Notes under the pieces: model-generated | The model's input: only the letters and a program-made list of their open reading frames with translations | Database searches by the model: none | What the model was told of the DNA's origin: nothing | DNA from: Comamonadaceae bacterium | GTDB lineage: Bacteria > Pseudomonadota > Gammaproteobacteria > Burkholderiales > Burkholderiaceae_C | Direction of reading: 5' to 3' | Length of the DNA stretch: 41,536 nt | Assembly: GCA_009996515.1 (NCBI GenBank) | Contig: JAACZV010000028.1 | Location: forward strand, 1 to 41,536 | In this document: piece after piece, positions 24,435 through 32,750 of the stretch | How positions within the stretch are numbered: the first letter of the stretch is position 1 | How the letters are laid out: every line of letters starts with the position of its first letter | Program-made: the position numbers and the translations under genes

Positions 24435-25595
24435 TTACTTGCTGGCGGTGGGCGTCGGCGCGGCGGCGACGGCCGAGGCCGCCCCCGCCCCCGCGGCGAC
24501 GCGCTGCACGGGCGCGCCATCCTTGAGCATGCCGGTGGGCGCGCGCAGCACCTCGTCGCCCAGGGCCAGGCCCGAGGCAATGACGACCTCGCCACGCCGC
24601 TCGTCGCGCTCGCCCAGCGTGACGGCCACCTTCTTCAGCTGGTTGCCCGCCACCTTCCAGACGAAGGCGTTGTCGCCCTGGCGTTGCACCGAGCCCTCGG
24701 CCAGCACCAGCGCGCGGCGGTCGGCGCTCTCGACGCGGCCCTCGGCATAGAGGCCCGACACCTGCGGCGCCTTGGCCTTGTCGTCGAACTCGGCGACCAG
24801 CTCGACCTGGCGCGTCGTGGCGTTGGCGGCCGCGTCGATGCGGGCCAGCTTGCCGCGGAACTCGGCGTCGCCGAAGCCGTTGATGCGGAACGCCACCGGC
24901 TGGCCCAGCTTGAGCTCGCCCAGGCGGTCGGCGGAGACCTGGCCCTCGAAGCGCATGGACGCCGGGTCGATGACCTTGACGAGCTCGCGCCCGACCTGGA
25001 CCGTGTCGCCCACCGAGATCTTGCGTTCGCTGACGACGCCGTCGAACGGCGCCCGCACCTCGGTGCGCGAGACCTGCTGGCGCGCCGTGACGACGCGTGC
25101 TCGGGCGGCGGCGAGCTCGCTCTGCGCCGCATTGCGGCGCACCTCGGCGTCTTCCAGACCCTGCATGGAGATCATGCCCTGCTGGTTCAGCGTGCGCTGG
25201 CGCGCCAGCACGCGCTCGGTCTGCTCGAAGCTCTGCTGGGCGGCGCGCAGCGCCTCCTCGGCGGACGTCAGGCCGTCGCGGATGGAGGTGGGGTCGAGCC
25301 GGATGATGAGGTCGCCCGCGCGCACGCGCTCGCCGTTGTCCTTGGCCACCTGCAGCACGACGGCGGCCACTTCGGCGCGCAGGTCGGCGCGACGCGCCGG
25401 CTGGATGGCGCCGGTGATGACGGGCGCGCCGATCAGGCCGCTCTGCCCCACCTGGCGCAGGTCTTCCGGCGCCAGCAGCAGCGGCGCCGCCTTGGCGGCC
25501 GCGGCCTGGGTCGCGTCGGGCTTGCCGCCCTTGCTGCAGGCGGTGAGGGTCAGGGCCAGCGTCAGGGCGGCGAGGATCGGCGTTGCACGCGTCAT
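24435..25595 (-). CDS. RND efflux periplasmic adaptor, lipoprotein (operon 2)
   Basis: Membrane fusion protein of 386 residues. It has a lipoprotein signal peptide with lipobox LTAC (Cys20 lipidated), so it is anchored in the inner membrane facing the periplasm. The two lipoyl half-motifs are RADLRAEVAAVVLQVAKDNG and EVRAPFDGVVSERKISVGDT, with an alpha-hairpin coiled coil between (residues about 100-170). A beta-barrel and a membrane-proximal domain follow, then an Ala-rich tail (AAGAGAASAVAAAPTPTASK). It is upstream of the pump by 16 bases and both are transcribed leftward. The 130-base upstream gap contains a 20-base interrupted palindrome. Low similarity to the adaptor at 6090-7253 in signal type shows the two operons are not a recent duplication. 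Confidence 0.93.
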   Translation of the reverse strand: MTRATPILAALTLALTLTACSKGGKPDATQAAAAKAAPLLLAPEDLRQVGQSGLIGAPVITGAIQPARRADLRAEVAAVVLQVAKDNGERVRAGDLIIRLDPTSIRDGLTSAEEALRAAQQSFEQTERVLARQRTLNQQGMISMQGLEDAEVRRNAAQSELAAARARVVTARQQVSRTEVRAPFDGVVSERKISVGDTVQVGRELVKVIDPASMRFEGQVSADRLGELKLGQPVAFRINGFGDAEFRGKLARIDAAANATTRQVELVAEFDDKAKAPQVSGLYAEGRVESADRRALVLAEGSVQRQGDNAFVWKVAGNQLKKVAVTLGERDERRGEVVIASGLALGDEVLRAPTGMLKDGAPVQRVAAGAGAASAVAAAPTPTASK

Positions 25596-25652
25596 GGAGA
25601 AACTTTCTTCAGAGGACAGGGATCGAGCGACTCAAACGGATCAGCTTAACGA

Positions 25653-25672
25653 TCTGGCAATACTTCGCCAGA
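25653..25672. promoter_or_regulatory. Interrupted palindrome upstream of RND operon 2
   Basis: TCTGGC (25653-25658) and GCCAGA (25667-25672) form a perfect 6-base inverted repeat with an 8-base AT-rich centre, about 58-77 bases before the adaptor start and 52 bases after the NUDIX stop. It could be a repressor operator for the efflux operon. It lacks a T-run in either direction, so a terminator for the NUDIX gene is less likely. Confidence 0.4.
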
Positions 25673-25725
25673 GGTCATACACCGGCAGGTGAAGTGACCG
25701 GCTGCGGAGGGAAGGGGTGCGGGCT

Positions 25726-26304
25726 TCAGGCCGGCTGCCAGTGCAGCGGCCAGGCGCCCTGCTGCCAGCGCTGCAGCCACAGCAGGCCGATCAGCGTCTT
25801 GGCATCGGTCAGTTCACCGCGGACGGCGAACTGGTCGAGCTCGGCGGCGGTGTGCGTGACCAGTTCGAGGAACTCGCCCGCATCCAGCTTCTGCTCGCCC
25901 CTGGTGAGGCCGCGGGCGAAGAAGATGTGGATGCCCTCGTCCGAGTAGGCGATGGCGTTGTGCAGCACGCCGGCATGGGCCCATTCGGCGGCGCTGTAGC
26001 CGGTTTCCTCGAGCAGCTCGCGCCGGCCGCAGGCCAGCGGCGGCTCGCCGGCGTCCAGCTTGCCCGCCGGGAACTCCAGCATCACGCGGCCCATGGGGTG
26101 GCGGTACTGCCGTTCCAGCAGCAGCCGGCCGTCGTCCAGCAGCGGCACGACCATGACGGCACCGGGGTGGCGGATGTACTCGCGGTGGGCCGTACCGCCG
26201 TCGGGAAGCGCCACACGGTCGCGGCGCACATCGAGGAAATGGCCGCGGTAGACCTGGCCGGCCTCCAGCAGTCGTTCGACGAGATGCTCGTCAGTCGCGG
26301 CCAC
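25726..26304 (-). CDS. NUDIX hydrolase, ADP-ribose pyrophosphatase-like
   Basis: A 192-residue cytosolic hydrolase with a complete Nudix box at residues 81-103: Gly81, Glu87, Arg95-Glu96, Glu99-Glu100 and Gly102 fit the GX5EX7REUXEEXGU pattern exactly. Length, the preceding YIRHPGAVMVVPLLDDGR and LERQYRHPMGRVMLEFPAGK blocks match the ADP-ribose pyrophosphatase (NudF-like) group, which cleaves ADP-ribose to AMP and ribose-5-phosphate. It overlaps the preceding DUF2818 gene by 14 bases and is the last gene of the nuo transcription unit. Since ADP-ribose comes from NAD breakdown, a link with NADH metabolism is plausible but unproven. No clear terminator follows. Confidence 0.9.
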   Translation of the reverse strand: MAATDEHLVERLLEAGQVYRGHFLDVRRDRVALPDGGTAHREYIRHPGAVMVVPLLDDGRLLLERQYRHPMGRVMLEFPAGKLDAGEPPLACGRRELLEETGYSAAEWAHAGVLHNAIAYSDEGIHIFFARGLTRGEQKLDAGEFLELVTHTAAELDQFAVRGELTDAKTLIGLLWLQRWQQGAWPLHWQPA

Positions 26305-26593
26305 GGCGCAGATACCTCCAGACGAACCCCGGGAAGCCCAGCGTGATGAAGAGGCAGGCTGCCGCCGCGTAGAACTCCCAGCCCTGCTCGTGGCGCTGGC
26401 CGATGCGCGACTCCAGCAGCGTCCCCAGGCCCAGCGTCAGCGCGGCCATCAGCACCAGCTCCAGCACCCGCCACCAGGCGGACTTGGGCCGGCGGCGCGG
26501 GCCCAGCAGCAGCAGGCGCTCGTTGAAGTACGGCAGGTTCGCCGCGACGACAGCCGCGACGAGGACCAGCCAGACGGCGACGGACTGGTCCAT
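26291..26593 (-). CDS. DUF2818 family small membrane protein
   Basis: A 100-residue protein with three likely membrane helices (residues about 5-24, 43-60 and 72-90). Landmarks are ANLPYFNERLLL after helix 1, the basic stretch GPRRRPKSAWWRVLEL, and the C-terminal FITLGFPGFVWRYLRRGRD. This matches DUF2818, which in Burkholderiales is found next to nuoN. It starts eight bases after nuoN and overlaps the NUDIX gene by 14 bases. A role as an assembly or accessory protein of complex I is suggested only by position; the function is unknown. Confidence 0.85.
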   Translation of the reverse strand: MDQSVAVWLVLVAAVVAANLPYFNERLLLLGPRRRPKSAWWRVLELVLMAALTLGLGTLLESRIGQRHEQGWEFYAAAACLFITLGFPGFVWRYLRRGRD

Positions 26594-26601
26594 GGCCCCG
26601 A

Positions 26602-28083
26602 TCAGGTGGCGAGCGCCTTCACGATGGCCTGGGCGCAGGCCGCCATCAGGCCGCCGGGCAGCAGGCCCAGCACCAGCACCGCCGCACCGTTCAGCGACAT
26701 GACCAGGCGCACGTCGGCCGGGGCCGCCAGCGGCGCGGTGTCGGTGGGTTCGTCGAAGAACATGACCTTGACGATGCGCAGGTAGTAGAAGGCGCCCACC
26801 AGCGACGCGACGACGGCGAAGACGGCCAGCGCGATGTAGGCCGTTTCATGCGTGGACACCAGCGCCTGCAGCACGGCCAGCTTGGCATAGAAGCCCACCG
26901 TGGGCGGCACGCCAGCCAGCGAGAACATGAACATGGTCATGACCAGCGCGAACCAGGGGCTGCGCTTGGCCAGGCCGGCGAAGTCCTTGATCTCCTCGGC
27001 CTCGTGGCCCTGGCGCGACAGCAGGATGACCATGCCGAAGGTGCCCAGCGTCGTCAGCACATAGGTGACGGCGTAGAACATGGCCGAGCTGTAGGCGTTG
27101 GCGGCGGACAGGGTGTTGTCGTTGACGACGCCCGAGGCCATGCCTAGCAGCATGAAGCCCATGTTGGCGATGGTCGAGTAGGCCAGCATGCGCTTGATGT
27201 TGGTCTGCGCGATGGCCGCCAGGTTGCCCACCAGCAGCGACATGATGGACAGCACGACCAGCATCTGCTGCCAGTCCACCGCCAGGCCGATCATGCCCTC
27301 CACCAGCAGGCGCACGGTGATCGCGAACGCGGCCAGCTTGGGCGCGGAGCCGATCAGCAGCGTGACGGCCGTGGGCGCGCCCTGGTAGACGTCCGGCACC
27401 CACATGTGGAAGGGTGCGGCGCCCAGCTTGAAGGCCAGGCCGGCAACGACGAAGACGACGCCGAACACCAGCACGGACTTGTTGGGCACGCCCTTGGAGA
27501 TGACGTCGAAGACCTCGGGGATGTTCAGCGAGCCAGTGGCGCCGTACATCATGGACAGGCCGTACAGCAGGAAGCCGCTGGCCAGCGCGCCCAGCACGAA
27601 GTACTTCATCGCGGCCTCGGTGGACACCGCATGGTCGCGGCGCAGCGCCACCAGCGCGTACAGCGACAGGCTCATCAGCTCCAGGCCGAGGTAGACGACC
27701 AGGAAGTTGTTGGCCGACAGCATCAGGTTCACGCCCAGCAGCGAGAACAGGCTGAGGATGAAGAGCTCGCCCTTGAGCATCTCGCGCGTGCCGGCATAGG
27801 GACGCGCATAGACCAGCGCCACCAGCGTCGCGATGCTGGCGAAACCGGCCAGCAGATGGCCCATGGGGTCGGCGACGACCATGCCCTGCATGGCATAGGT
27901 GGTCAGTCCGGCGTCGAAGTAGCAGAAATGCATGGCCGCGACGACGGCCAGCGTCAGCTGCGTCAGCCAGTAGGTCGGGCGGCGCTGCTCATCGGTGACC
28001 CAGAGGTCCGCCAGGGCCACCACGCAGCCCATGGCCAGCAGCAGGATTTCGGGATAGATCGCGAGCCAGTTCATGTCGTTCAT
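26602..28083 (-). CDS. nuoN: NADH-quinone oxidoreductase subunit N
   Basis: Membrane-arm subunit of complex I and one of three antiporter-like proton channels; 493 residues with about 14 helices. The key glutamate of helix 5 is in YLGLELMSLSLYALVA (Glu135), and the discontinuous-helix region includes FKLGAAPFHMWVPDVYQGAP and PKLAAFAITVRLL with the conserved lysine. The start MNDMNWLAIYPEILLLAMG is family-like. It lies 20 bases after nuoM and eight bases before the DUF2818 gene. It transmits the conformational change from quinone reduction into proton translocation. Confidence 0.97.
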   Translation of the reverse strand: MNDMNWLAIYPEILLLAMGCVVALADLWVTDEQRRPTYWLTQLTLAVVAAMHFCYFDAGLTTYAMQGMVVADPMGHLLAGFASIATLVALVYARPYAGTREMLKGELFILSLFSLLGVNLMLSANNFLVVYLGLELMSLSLYALVALRRDHAVSTEAAMKYFVLGALASGFLLYGLSMMYGATGSLNIPEVFDVISKGVPNKSVLVFGVVFVVAGLAFKLGAAPFHMWVPDVYQGAPTAVTLLIGSAPKLAAFAITVRLLVEGMIGLAVDWQQMLVVLSIMSLLVGNLAAIAQTNIKRMLAYSTIANMGFMLLGMASGVVNDNTLSAANAYSSAMFYAVTYVLTTLGTFGMVILLSRQGHEAEEIKDFAGLAKRSPWFALVMTMFMFSLAGVPPTVGFYAKLAVLQALVSTHETAYIALAVFAVVASLVGAFYYLRIVKVMFFDEPTDTAPLAAPADVRLVMSLNGAAVLVLGLLPGGLMAACAQAIVKALAT

Positions 28084-28103
28084 TGTTGTGCCTCAGCTCG
28101 CCG

Positions 28104-29579
28104 TCAACCCGGGATCTTGCTGAGCGCGACATGCTGCAGCAGCTCGGTGACCGAGACGTGCATCACGTCGGTGAAGGGCTTGGGATAGACGCCCATGTAG
28201 AGCGTAGCCACGGCCAGCAGACCCAGCATGACGAACTCGCGCCGATTGATGTCGGTGAGCGCGCGCACGTTGTCGTTGGCGATGTCGCCGAAGTAGACGC
28301 GCTTGACCATCCACAGCGTGTAGGCCGCGCCGAAGATCAGCGCCGTGGCGGCGATGCCGCCCAGCCAGAAGTTGGCCTTGACGGTGCCGAGGATGACCAT
28401 CCACTCGCCGACGAAGCCGGCCGTGGCGGGCAGGCCGCAGTTGGCCATGCCGAAGAACACGGCAAAGGCCGTGAAGGTGGGCATGGTGTTGACGACGCCG
28501 CCGTAGGCCGAGATCTCACGGGAATGCACGCGGTCGTACAGCACGCCGATGCACAGGAACATGGCGCCCGACACGAAGCCGTGCGAGATCATCTGCACGA
28601 TGCCGCCGGACACGCCCAGTTCGTTGAAGACGAAGAAGCCCAGGGTCACGAAGCCCATGTGCGCGATGGACGAGTAGGCCACCAGCTTCTTCATGTCCTT
28701 CTGCACCAGCGCCACAAGGCCGATGTAGACGACGGCGATCAGCGACATCGCGATGATGAGCCAGGCCCATTCACGCGCGGCGTCCGGCGCGATGGGCAGC
28801 GAGAAGCGCAGGAAGCCGTAGCAGCCCAGCTTCAGCATGATGGCCGCCAGCACGACGGAGCCGCCGGTGGGCGCTTCCACGTGGGCATCCGGCAGCCAGG
28901 TGTGCACCGGCCACATCGGCACCTTGACCGAGAACGCGGCCAGGAAGGCGAAGAACAGCCAGGTCTGGGCGCCGCCGGCCAGCGGCAGCTTGTGCCAGGT
29001 CTGGATGTCGAAGCTGCCGGCCGACTGGTAGTACAGGTACAGCAGCGCGACCAGCATCAGCAGCGAGCCGGCCAGCGTGTACAGGAAGAACTTGAAGGCC
29101 GCGTAGACGCGATTCGGGCCGCCCCAGACGCCGATGATGATGTACATCGGGATCAGCGTGGCCTCGAAGAACACGTAGAACAGCATGCCGTCCAGCGCGC
29201 TGAACACGCCCACCATCAGGCCGGACAGGATCAGGAACGCGCCCATGTACTGGTTCACGCGCGTCTCGATGACCTCCCAGGCCGAGATGACGACGATGAC
29301 GGTGATGAAGGCCGTCAGCGGCACGAACCACATCGAGATGCCATCCACGCCCAGGTGGTAGCGGATGTTGAAGCGCTCGATCCAGGCCTGGTTCTCGACG
29401 AACTGCATCGCAGCGGTCGTCGTGTCGAAGCCCGTGATCAGCGGGAGGGTGACGAGGAAGCTCGCCACGGCCGCGACCAGCGCCATCCAGCGCACGGCCT
29501 TGGCCTGTTCGTCGCGCCCGAGCGCCAGCAGCAGCGCGCCGCAGGCGATGGGCAGAAAAATCGCAAGACTCAGCAACAT
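28104..29579 (-). CDS. nuoM: NADH-quinone oxidoreductase subunit M
   Basis: Antiporter-like proton-channel subunit of the complex I membrane arm; 491 residues and about 14 helices. The conserved helix-5 glutamate is Glu139 in LFYVFFEATLIPMYIIIG. FSVKVPMWPVHTWLPDAHVE marks helix 7 with its lysine and the broken helix after it, and QKDMKKLVAYSSIAHMGFV the helix 9-10 region. It follows nuoL by 21 bases and precedes nuoN by 20 bases. No deviation from the family was seen. Confidence 0.98.
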   Translation of the reverse strand: MLLSLAIFLPIACGALLLALGRDEQAKAVRWMALVAAVASFLVTLPLITGFDTTTAAMQFVENQAWIERFNIRYHLGVDGISMWFVPLTAFITVIVVISAWEVIETRVNQYMGAFLILSGLMVGVFSALDGMLFYVFFEATLIPMYIIIGVWGGPNRVYAAFKFFLYTLAGSLLMLVALLYLYYQSAGSFDIQTWHKLPLAGGAQTWLFFAFLAAFSVKVPMWPVHTWLPDAHVEAPTGGSVVLAAIMLKLGCYGFLRFSLPIAPDAAREWAWLIIAMSLIAVVYIGLVALVQKDMKKLVAYSSIAHMGFVTLGFFVFNELGVSGGIVQMISHGFVSGAMFLCIGVLYDRVHSREISAYGGVVNTMPTFTAFAVFFGMANCGLPATAGFVGEWMVILGTVKANFWLGGIAATALIFGAAYTLWMVKRVYFGDIANDNVRALTDINRREFVMLGLLAVATLYMGVYPKPFTDVMHVSVTELLQHVALSKIPG

Positions 29580-29600
29580 TCTTGTTCTCCGCCGCGTCGA

Positions 29601-31634
29601 TCAGAGCCCGAACAGGGCGCTGAACTGGGGCTTGATATAGGGCCAGAGCTGCCAGGTCATCAGACCCATGACGCCGAGGATCATGACCAGGGCGTACCAG
29701 TACAGGTAGCCGGTCTGCACGCGGCGCACCAGGCCGGCGATGCCACCCACGGTCTTGGCGGACCCGTTGATGATGAGGCCGTCGATCAGGCCCGCATCGC
29801 CGCCCTTCCACAGGCCCACGCCGATGGCGCGCGCCAGGCGAGCCAGCACGTTCTCGTTGAACCAGTCCATGAAGTACTTGTTCTCCAGGACGATGATCAG
29901 CGGGCGCAGCACCTTGGCCAGCGTGGCCGGGATGCTGGGGGCCACCATGTAGAACACATAGGCGGTGACGACACCGGCCAGCGCCAGCCAGAACGGCAGC
30001 GTCTGCAGGCCGTGCAAGGCCATCGCGGCGGCGCCGTGGAAGCCCTGGGCCAGCTCCTCCATCGCCGGATGGGCGTGCAGGTTGACGAAGATGGCGTCCT
30101 TGAAGAACTCGCCGTACAGCATGGGCTGTATCGTCATGAAGCCGATGACGACCGACGGGATGGCCAGCAACACCAGCGGCGCGGTGACGACCCAGGGCGA
30201 CTCGTGCGGCGTATGCGCATGGCCGTCGTCGTGGTGATGGTCGTGCTCGCCCGGGAAAGGCTTGTGGTGGAAGTTTTCCTTGCCGTGGAAGACCAGGAAA
30301 TACATGCGGAACGAGTAGAAGGCCGTCACGAACACGCCGGCGATGACGGCGAAGTACGCGAAGCCCGCGGCCGGCAGCGTGCTGGCGTGCACGGCCTCGA
30401 TGATGGAGTCCTTGGAGTAGAAGCCCGAGAACAGCGGCGTGCCGATCAGCGCCAGCGAGCCCAGCAGCGAGGTGATCCAGGTGATGGGCATGTACTTGCG
30501 CAGGCCGCCCATGTTGCGGATGTCCTGATCATGGTGCATGCCGATGATGACCGAGCCGGCGCCGAGGAACAGCAGGGCCTTGAAGAAGGCGTGCGTCATC
30601 AGGTGGAACACGGCGACCGAGTAGGCCGACGCGCCCAGCGCCACCGTCATGTAGCCCAGCTGCGACAGCGTCGAGTAGGCCACGACGCGCTTGATGTCGT
30701 TCTGGATGATGCCCAGGAAGCCCATGAACAGCGCCGTGATCGCGCCGATCACCATGACGAAGTTCAGCGCCGTGTCGCTCAGCTCGAACAGCGGGCTGAA
30801 GCGGGCCACCATGAAGATGCCGGCCGTCACCATCGTGGCGGCGTGGATCAGCGCGGAGATGGGCGTCGGGCCTTCCATGGAGTCGGGCAGCCAGACGTGC
30901 AGCGGGAACTGCGCGCTCTTGCCCATCGCGCCGATGAACAGGCAGATGCAGGCCACGGTCAGCAGCGCCCAGTCGGTGCCGGGGAAGACCATCTGCGACA
31001 GCAGTTCCGACTTCGCGAAGGTCTCGGTGTAGTTCAACGAACCGCCGAAGGCCACCAGCAGGCCGATGCCCAGGATGAAGCCGAAGTCACCCACGCGGTT
31101 GACCAGGAAGGCCTTCATGTTCGCGAAGATGGCCGTCGGCTTCTTGTACCAGAAGCCGATCAGCAGATAGGACACCAGGCCCACCGCTTCCCAGCCGAAG
31201 AACAGCTGCAGCATGTTGTTGCTCATGACCAGCATCAGCATGCTGAACGTGAACAGCGAGATGTAGGAGAAGAAGCGCTGGTAGCCGTCGTCCTCTTCCA
31301 TGTAGCCGATGGTGTAGATGTGCACCATCAGCGACACGAAGGTCACGACCACCATCATCATGGCCGTCAGGCCGTCGACCAGGAAGCCGACCTCCATCTT
31401 CAGGCCGCCGAGCATCATCCATTCGTAGACGGTGGCGTTGAAGCGCGCGCCGTCGACGGCGACGCTGTACAGCGTCATGGCCGAGAGGATGAAGGCGATC
31501 AGGACACCGAGGATGGTGACCATGTGCGAGCCGCGGCGGCCCACCGTCTTGCCGAAGAAGCCAGCGACGATGGCGCCCGCCAGCGGTGCCAGCGGCACCG
31601 TCAGCAGCAGGTTCTGGGAGAGTTGTGCAGACAT
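29601..31634 (-). CDS. nuoL: NADH-quinone oxidoreductase subunit L
   Basis: The distal proton-channel subunit of complex I, with the long lateral helix that clamps the membrane arm; 677 residues. The antiporter core shows Glu149 in LFFGWEAVGLVSYLLIGFWY, FPLHVWLPDSMEGPTPISAL, and QNDIKRVVAYSTLSQLGYM. The C-terminal part includes the amphipathic lateral helix and a final anchor helix. A loop at residues about 448-478 is unusually rich in histidine (about ten in 30 residues, for example GEHDHHHDDGHAH). The start MSAQLSQNLLLTVPLAPLAG follows nuoK by seven bases. Confidence 0.98.
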   Translation of the reverse strand: MSAQLSQNLLLTVPLAPLAGAIVAGFFGKTVGRRGSHMVTILGVLIAFILSAMTLYSVAVDGARFNATVYEWMMLGGLKMEVGFLVDGLTAMMMVVVTFVSLMVHIYTIGYMEEDDGYQRFFSYISLFTFSMLMLVMSNNMLQLFFGWEAVGLVSYLLIGFWYKKPTAIFANMKAFLVNRVGDFGFILGIGLLVAFGGSLNYTETFAKSELLSQMVFPGTDWALLTVACICLFIGAMGKSAQFPLHVWLPDSMEGPTPISALIHAATMVTAGIFMVARFSPLFELSDTALNFVMVIGAITALFMGFLGIIQNDIKRVVAYSTLSQLGYMTVALGASAYSVAVFHLMTHAFFKALLFLGAGSVIIGMHHDQDIRNMGGLRKYMPITWITSLLGSLALIGTPLFSGFYSKDSIIEAVHASTLPAAGFAYFAVIAGVFVTAFYSFRMYFLVFHGKENFHHKPFPGEHDHHHDDGHAHTPHESPWVVTAPLVLLAIPSVVIGFMTIQPMLYGEFFKDAIFVNLHAHPAMEELAQGFHGAAAMALHGLQTLPFWLALAGVVTAYVFYMVAPSIPATLAKVLRPLIIVLENKYFMDWFNENVLARLARAIGVGLWKGGDAGLIDGLIINGSAKTVGGIAGLVRRVQTGYLYWYALVMILGVMGLMTWQLWPYIKPQFSALFGL

Positions 31635-31641
31635 CTTTTTC

Positions 31642-31971
31642 TCAACCCTTCAGCGCGTCGAGTTCCTCGACGTTGATGCTGGCGCGGTTGCGGAACAGCA
31701 CGACCAGGATGGCCAGGCCGATGGCCGCCTCGGCCGCCGCGACGGTCAGGATGAAGAACACGAACACCTGGCCCGCCATGTCGCCCAGATAGTGCGAGAA
31801 GGCGACGAAGTTCATGTTGACCGACAGCAGCATCAGCTCGATGGCCATCAGCAGCACGATCAGGTTCTTGCGGTTCAGGAAGATGCCGATCACCGCCATC
31901 GCGAACAGCATCGCGCCCAGCGTCAGGAAATGGCCTAGCGTCAGGCCGCTCAGTCCAGCAATGCCGGTCAT
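31642..31971 (-). CDS. nuoK: NADH-quinone oxidoreductase subunit K
   Basis: Three-helix membrane-arm subunit (MrpC-like) forming part of a proton path with J and A; 109 residues. Its two functionally important glutamates are Glu45 ([10 protein letters not shown]) and Glu81 (AAAEAAIG), equivalent to Glu36 and Glu72 of the Escherichia coli protein with a nine-residue longer N-terminus. The ATG at 31971 overlaps the nuoJ stop by four bases (ATGA), which fixes the start; the longer open frame upstream is a shadow of nuoJ and its leader. Confidence 0.97.
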   Translation of the reverse strand: MTGIAGLSGLTLGHFLTLGAMLFAMAVIGIFLNRKNLIVLLMAIELMLLSVNMNFVAFSHYLGDMAGQVFVFFILTVAAAEAAIGLAILVVLFRNRASINVEELDALKG

Positions 31972-32603
31972 GCCTGGCCTCCTTCGGTGGGTGCGGGCGC
32001 GGGTGCGGCGACCGTGGGCGCCATCTTCACGATCTTCAGGCGTTGCGCCTTGGTGACCTTGATCTGCTCGGACGGGTCCATGGCGCGCGAGTCCTTGCGG
32101 CGGCGCAGCGTCAACGCGATGGCCGACACGATCGCCACCAGCAGCAGAACGGCCGCGATCTGCAGCGGGTAGAGATAGTTGGTGTAGATCTCGATGCCCA
32201 GCAGCTTGCTGTTGCCCATCTGGACCTGGGCCGCCGTCGCGGCGGGCGCCTCGGCCAGCTGGAAGCCGCCCATCAGCACGATGCCCATCTCGAAGGCGAT
32301 CAGCGCGCCGATGACGGCCGCCACGGGCAGATGCGTCCAGAAGCCTGCGCGCACGCTGTCCGTGTTCAGGTCCAGCATCATGACGACGAACAGGAACAGC
32401 ACCATGACGGCGCCGATGTACACGAGCACCAGCGCGATGGCCAGGAACTCGGCCCTCAGCAGCATCCAGATGCAGGATGCGGTGAAGAACGACAGGATCA
32501 GGAACAACGCGGCATGCACGGTGCTGCGCGCCGTGATGACACGGAACGACGACACCAGCAGGATGCCGGAGAAGACGTAGAAGAGGATGGTCGTGATGTC
32601 CAT
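31968..32603 (-). CDS. nuoJ: NADH-quinone oxidoreductase subunit J
   Basis: Membrane-arm subunit with five helices; 211 residues. Helix 3 with its pi-bulge region is seen as [20 protein letters not shown], and [18 protein letters not shown]-like sequence (here [20 protein letters not shown]) marks helix 2. The C-terminal 45 residues are soluble, basic then Ala/Pro-rich ([15 protein letters not shown]). It overlaps nuoK by four bases. It is separated from nuoI by 147 bases, by far the largest gap in the operon, which holds two strong hairpins. Confidence 0.97.
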   Translation of the reverse strand: MDITTILFYVFSGILLVSSFRVITARSTVHAALFLILSFFTASCIWMLLRAEFLAIALVLVYIGAVMVLFLFVVMMLDLNTDSVRAGFWTHLPVAAVIGALIAFEMGIVLMGGFQLAEAPAATAAQVQMGNSKLLGIEIYTNYLYPLQIAAVLLLVAIVSAIALTLRRRKDSRAMDPSEQIKVTKAQRLKIVKMAPTVAAPAPAPTEGGQA

Positions 32604-32673
32604 GTTTGCTCTGGCAAATACGTGGTGACCTGGATCCGAGGCGTCCGCCGGGCCGCCCCAAGGACGACTCGGG

Positions 32674-32750
32674 CAGATGTGAGCGGCGGCGTTCGCCGAC
32701 GTTCATCTGCGTCCCCTCGGGGGACCGGCCGGGTACTCCCGGACGAGGGG
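32674..32750. repeat. Two structured hairpins in the nuoI-nuoJ spacer
   Basis: Hairpin 1 has outer arms CAGATG (32674-32679) and CATCTG (32704-32709) with inner arms CGGCG (32684-32688) and CGCCG (32694-32698). Hairpin 2 has outer arms CCCCTCG (32713-32719) and CGAGGGG (32744-32750) with inner arms CCGGG (32729-32733) and CCCGG (32738-32742). Hairpin 2 begins at the base after the nuoI stop codon. No T-run follows either, so they look like mRNA-stabilising or REP-like intergenic elements, or a site of partial termination or processing. Whether copies occur elsewhere in the genome cannot be seen here. Confidence 0.65.

Noticed and set aside
22034-24526. An 830-residue open frame on the + strand opposite RND pump 2
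   Set aside because: Antisense shadow with the same biased composition; the - strand gene is complete.
28083-31676. A 1197-residue open frame on the + strand opposite nuoM and nuoL
   Set aside because: Low-complexity His/Gln/Asp/Arg-rich translation, antisense to two perfectly conserved complex I genes.
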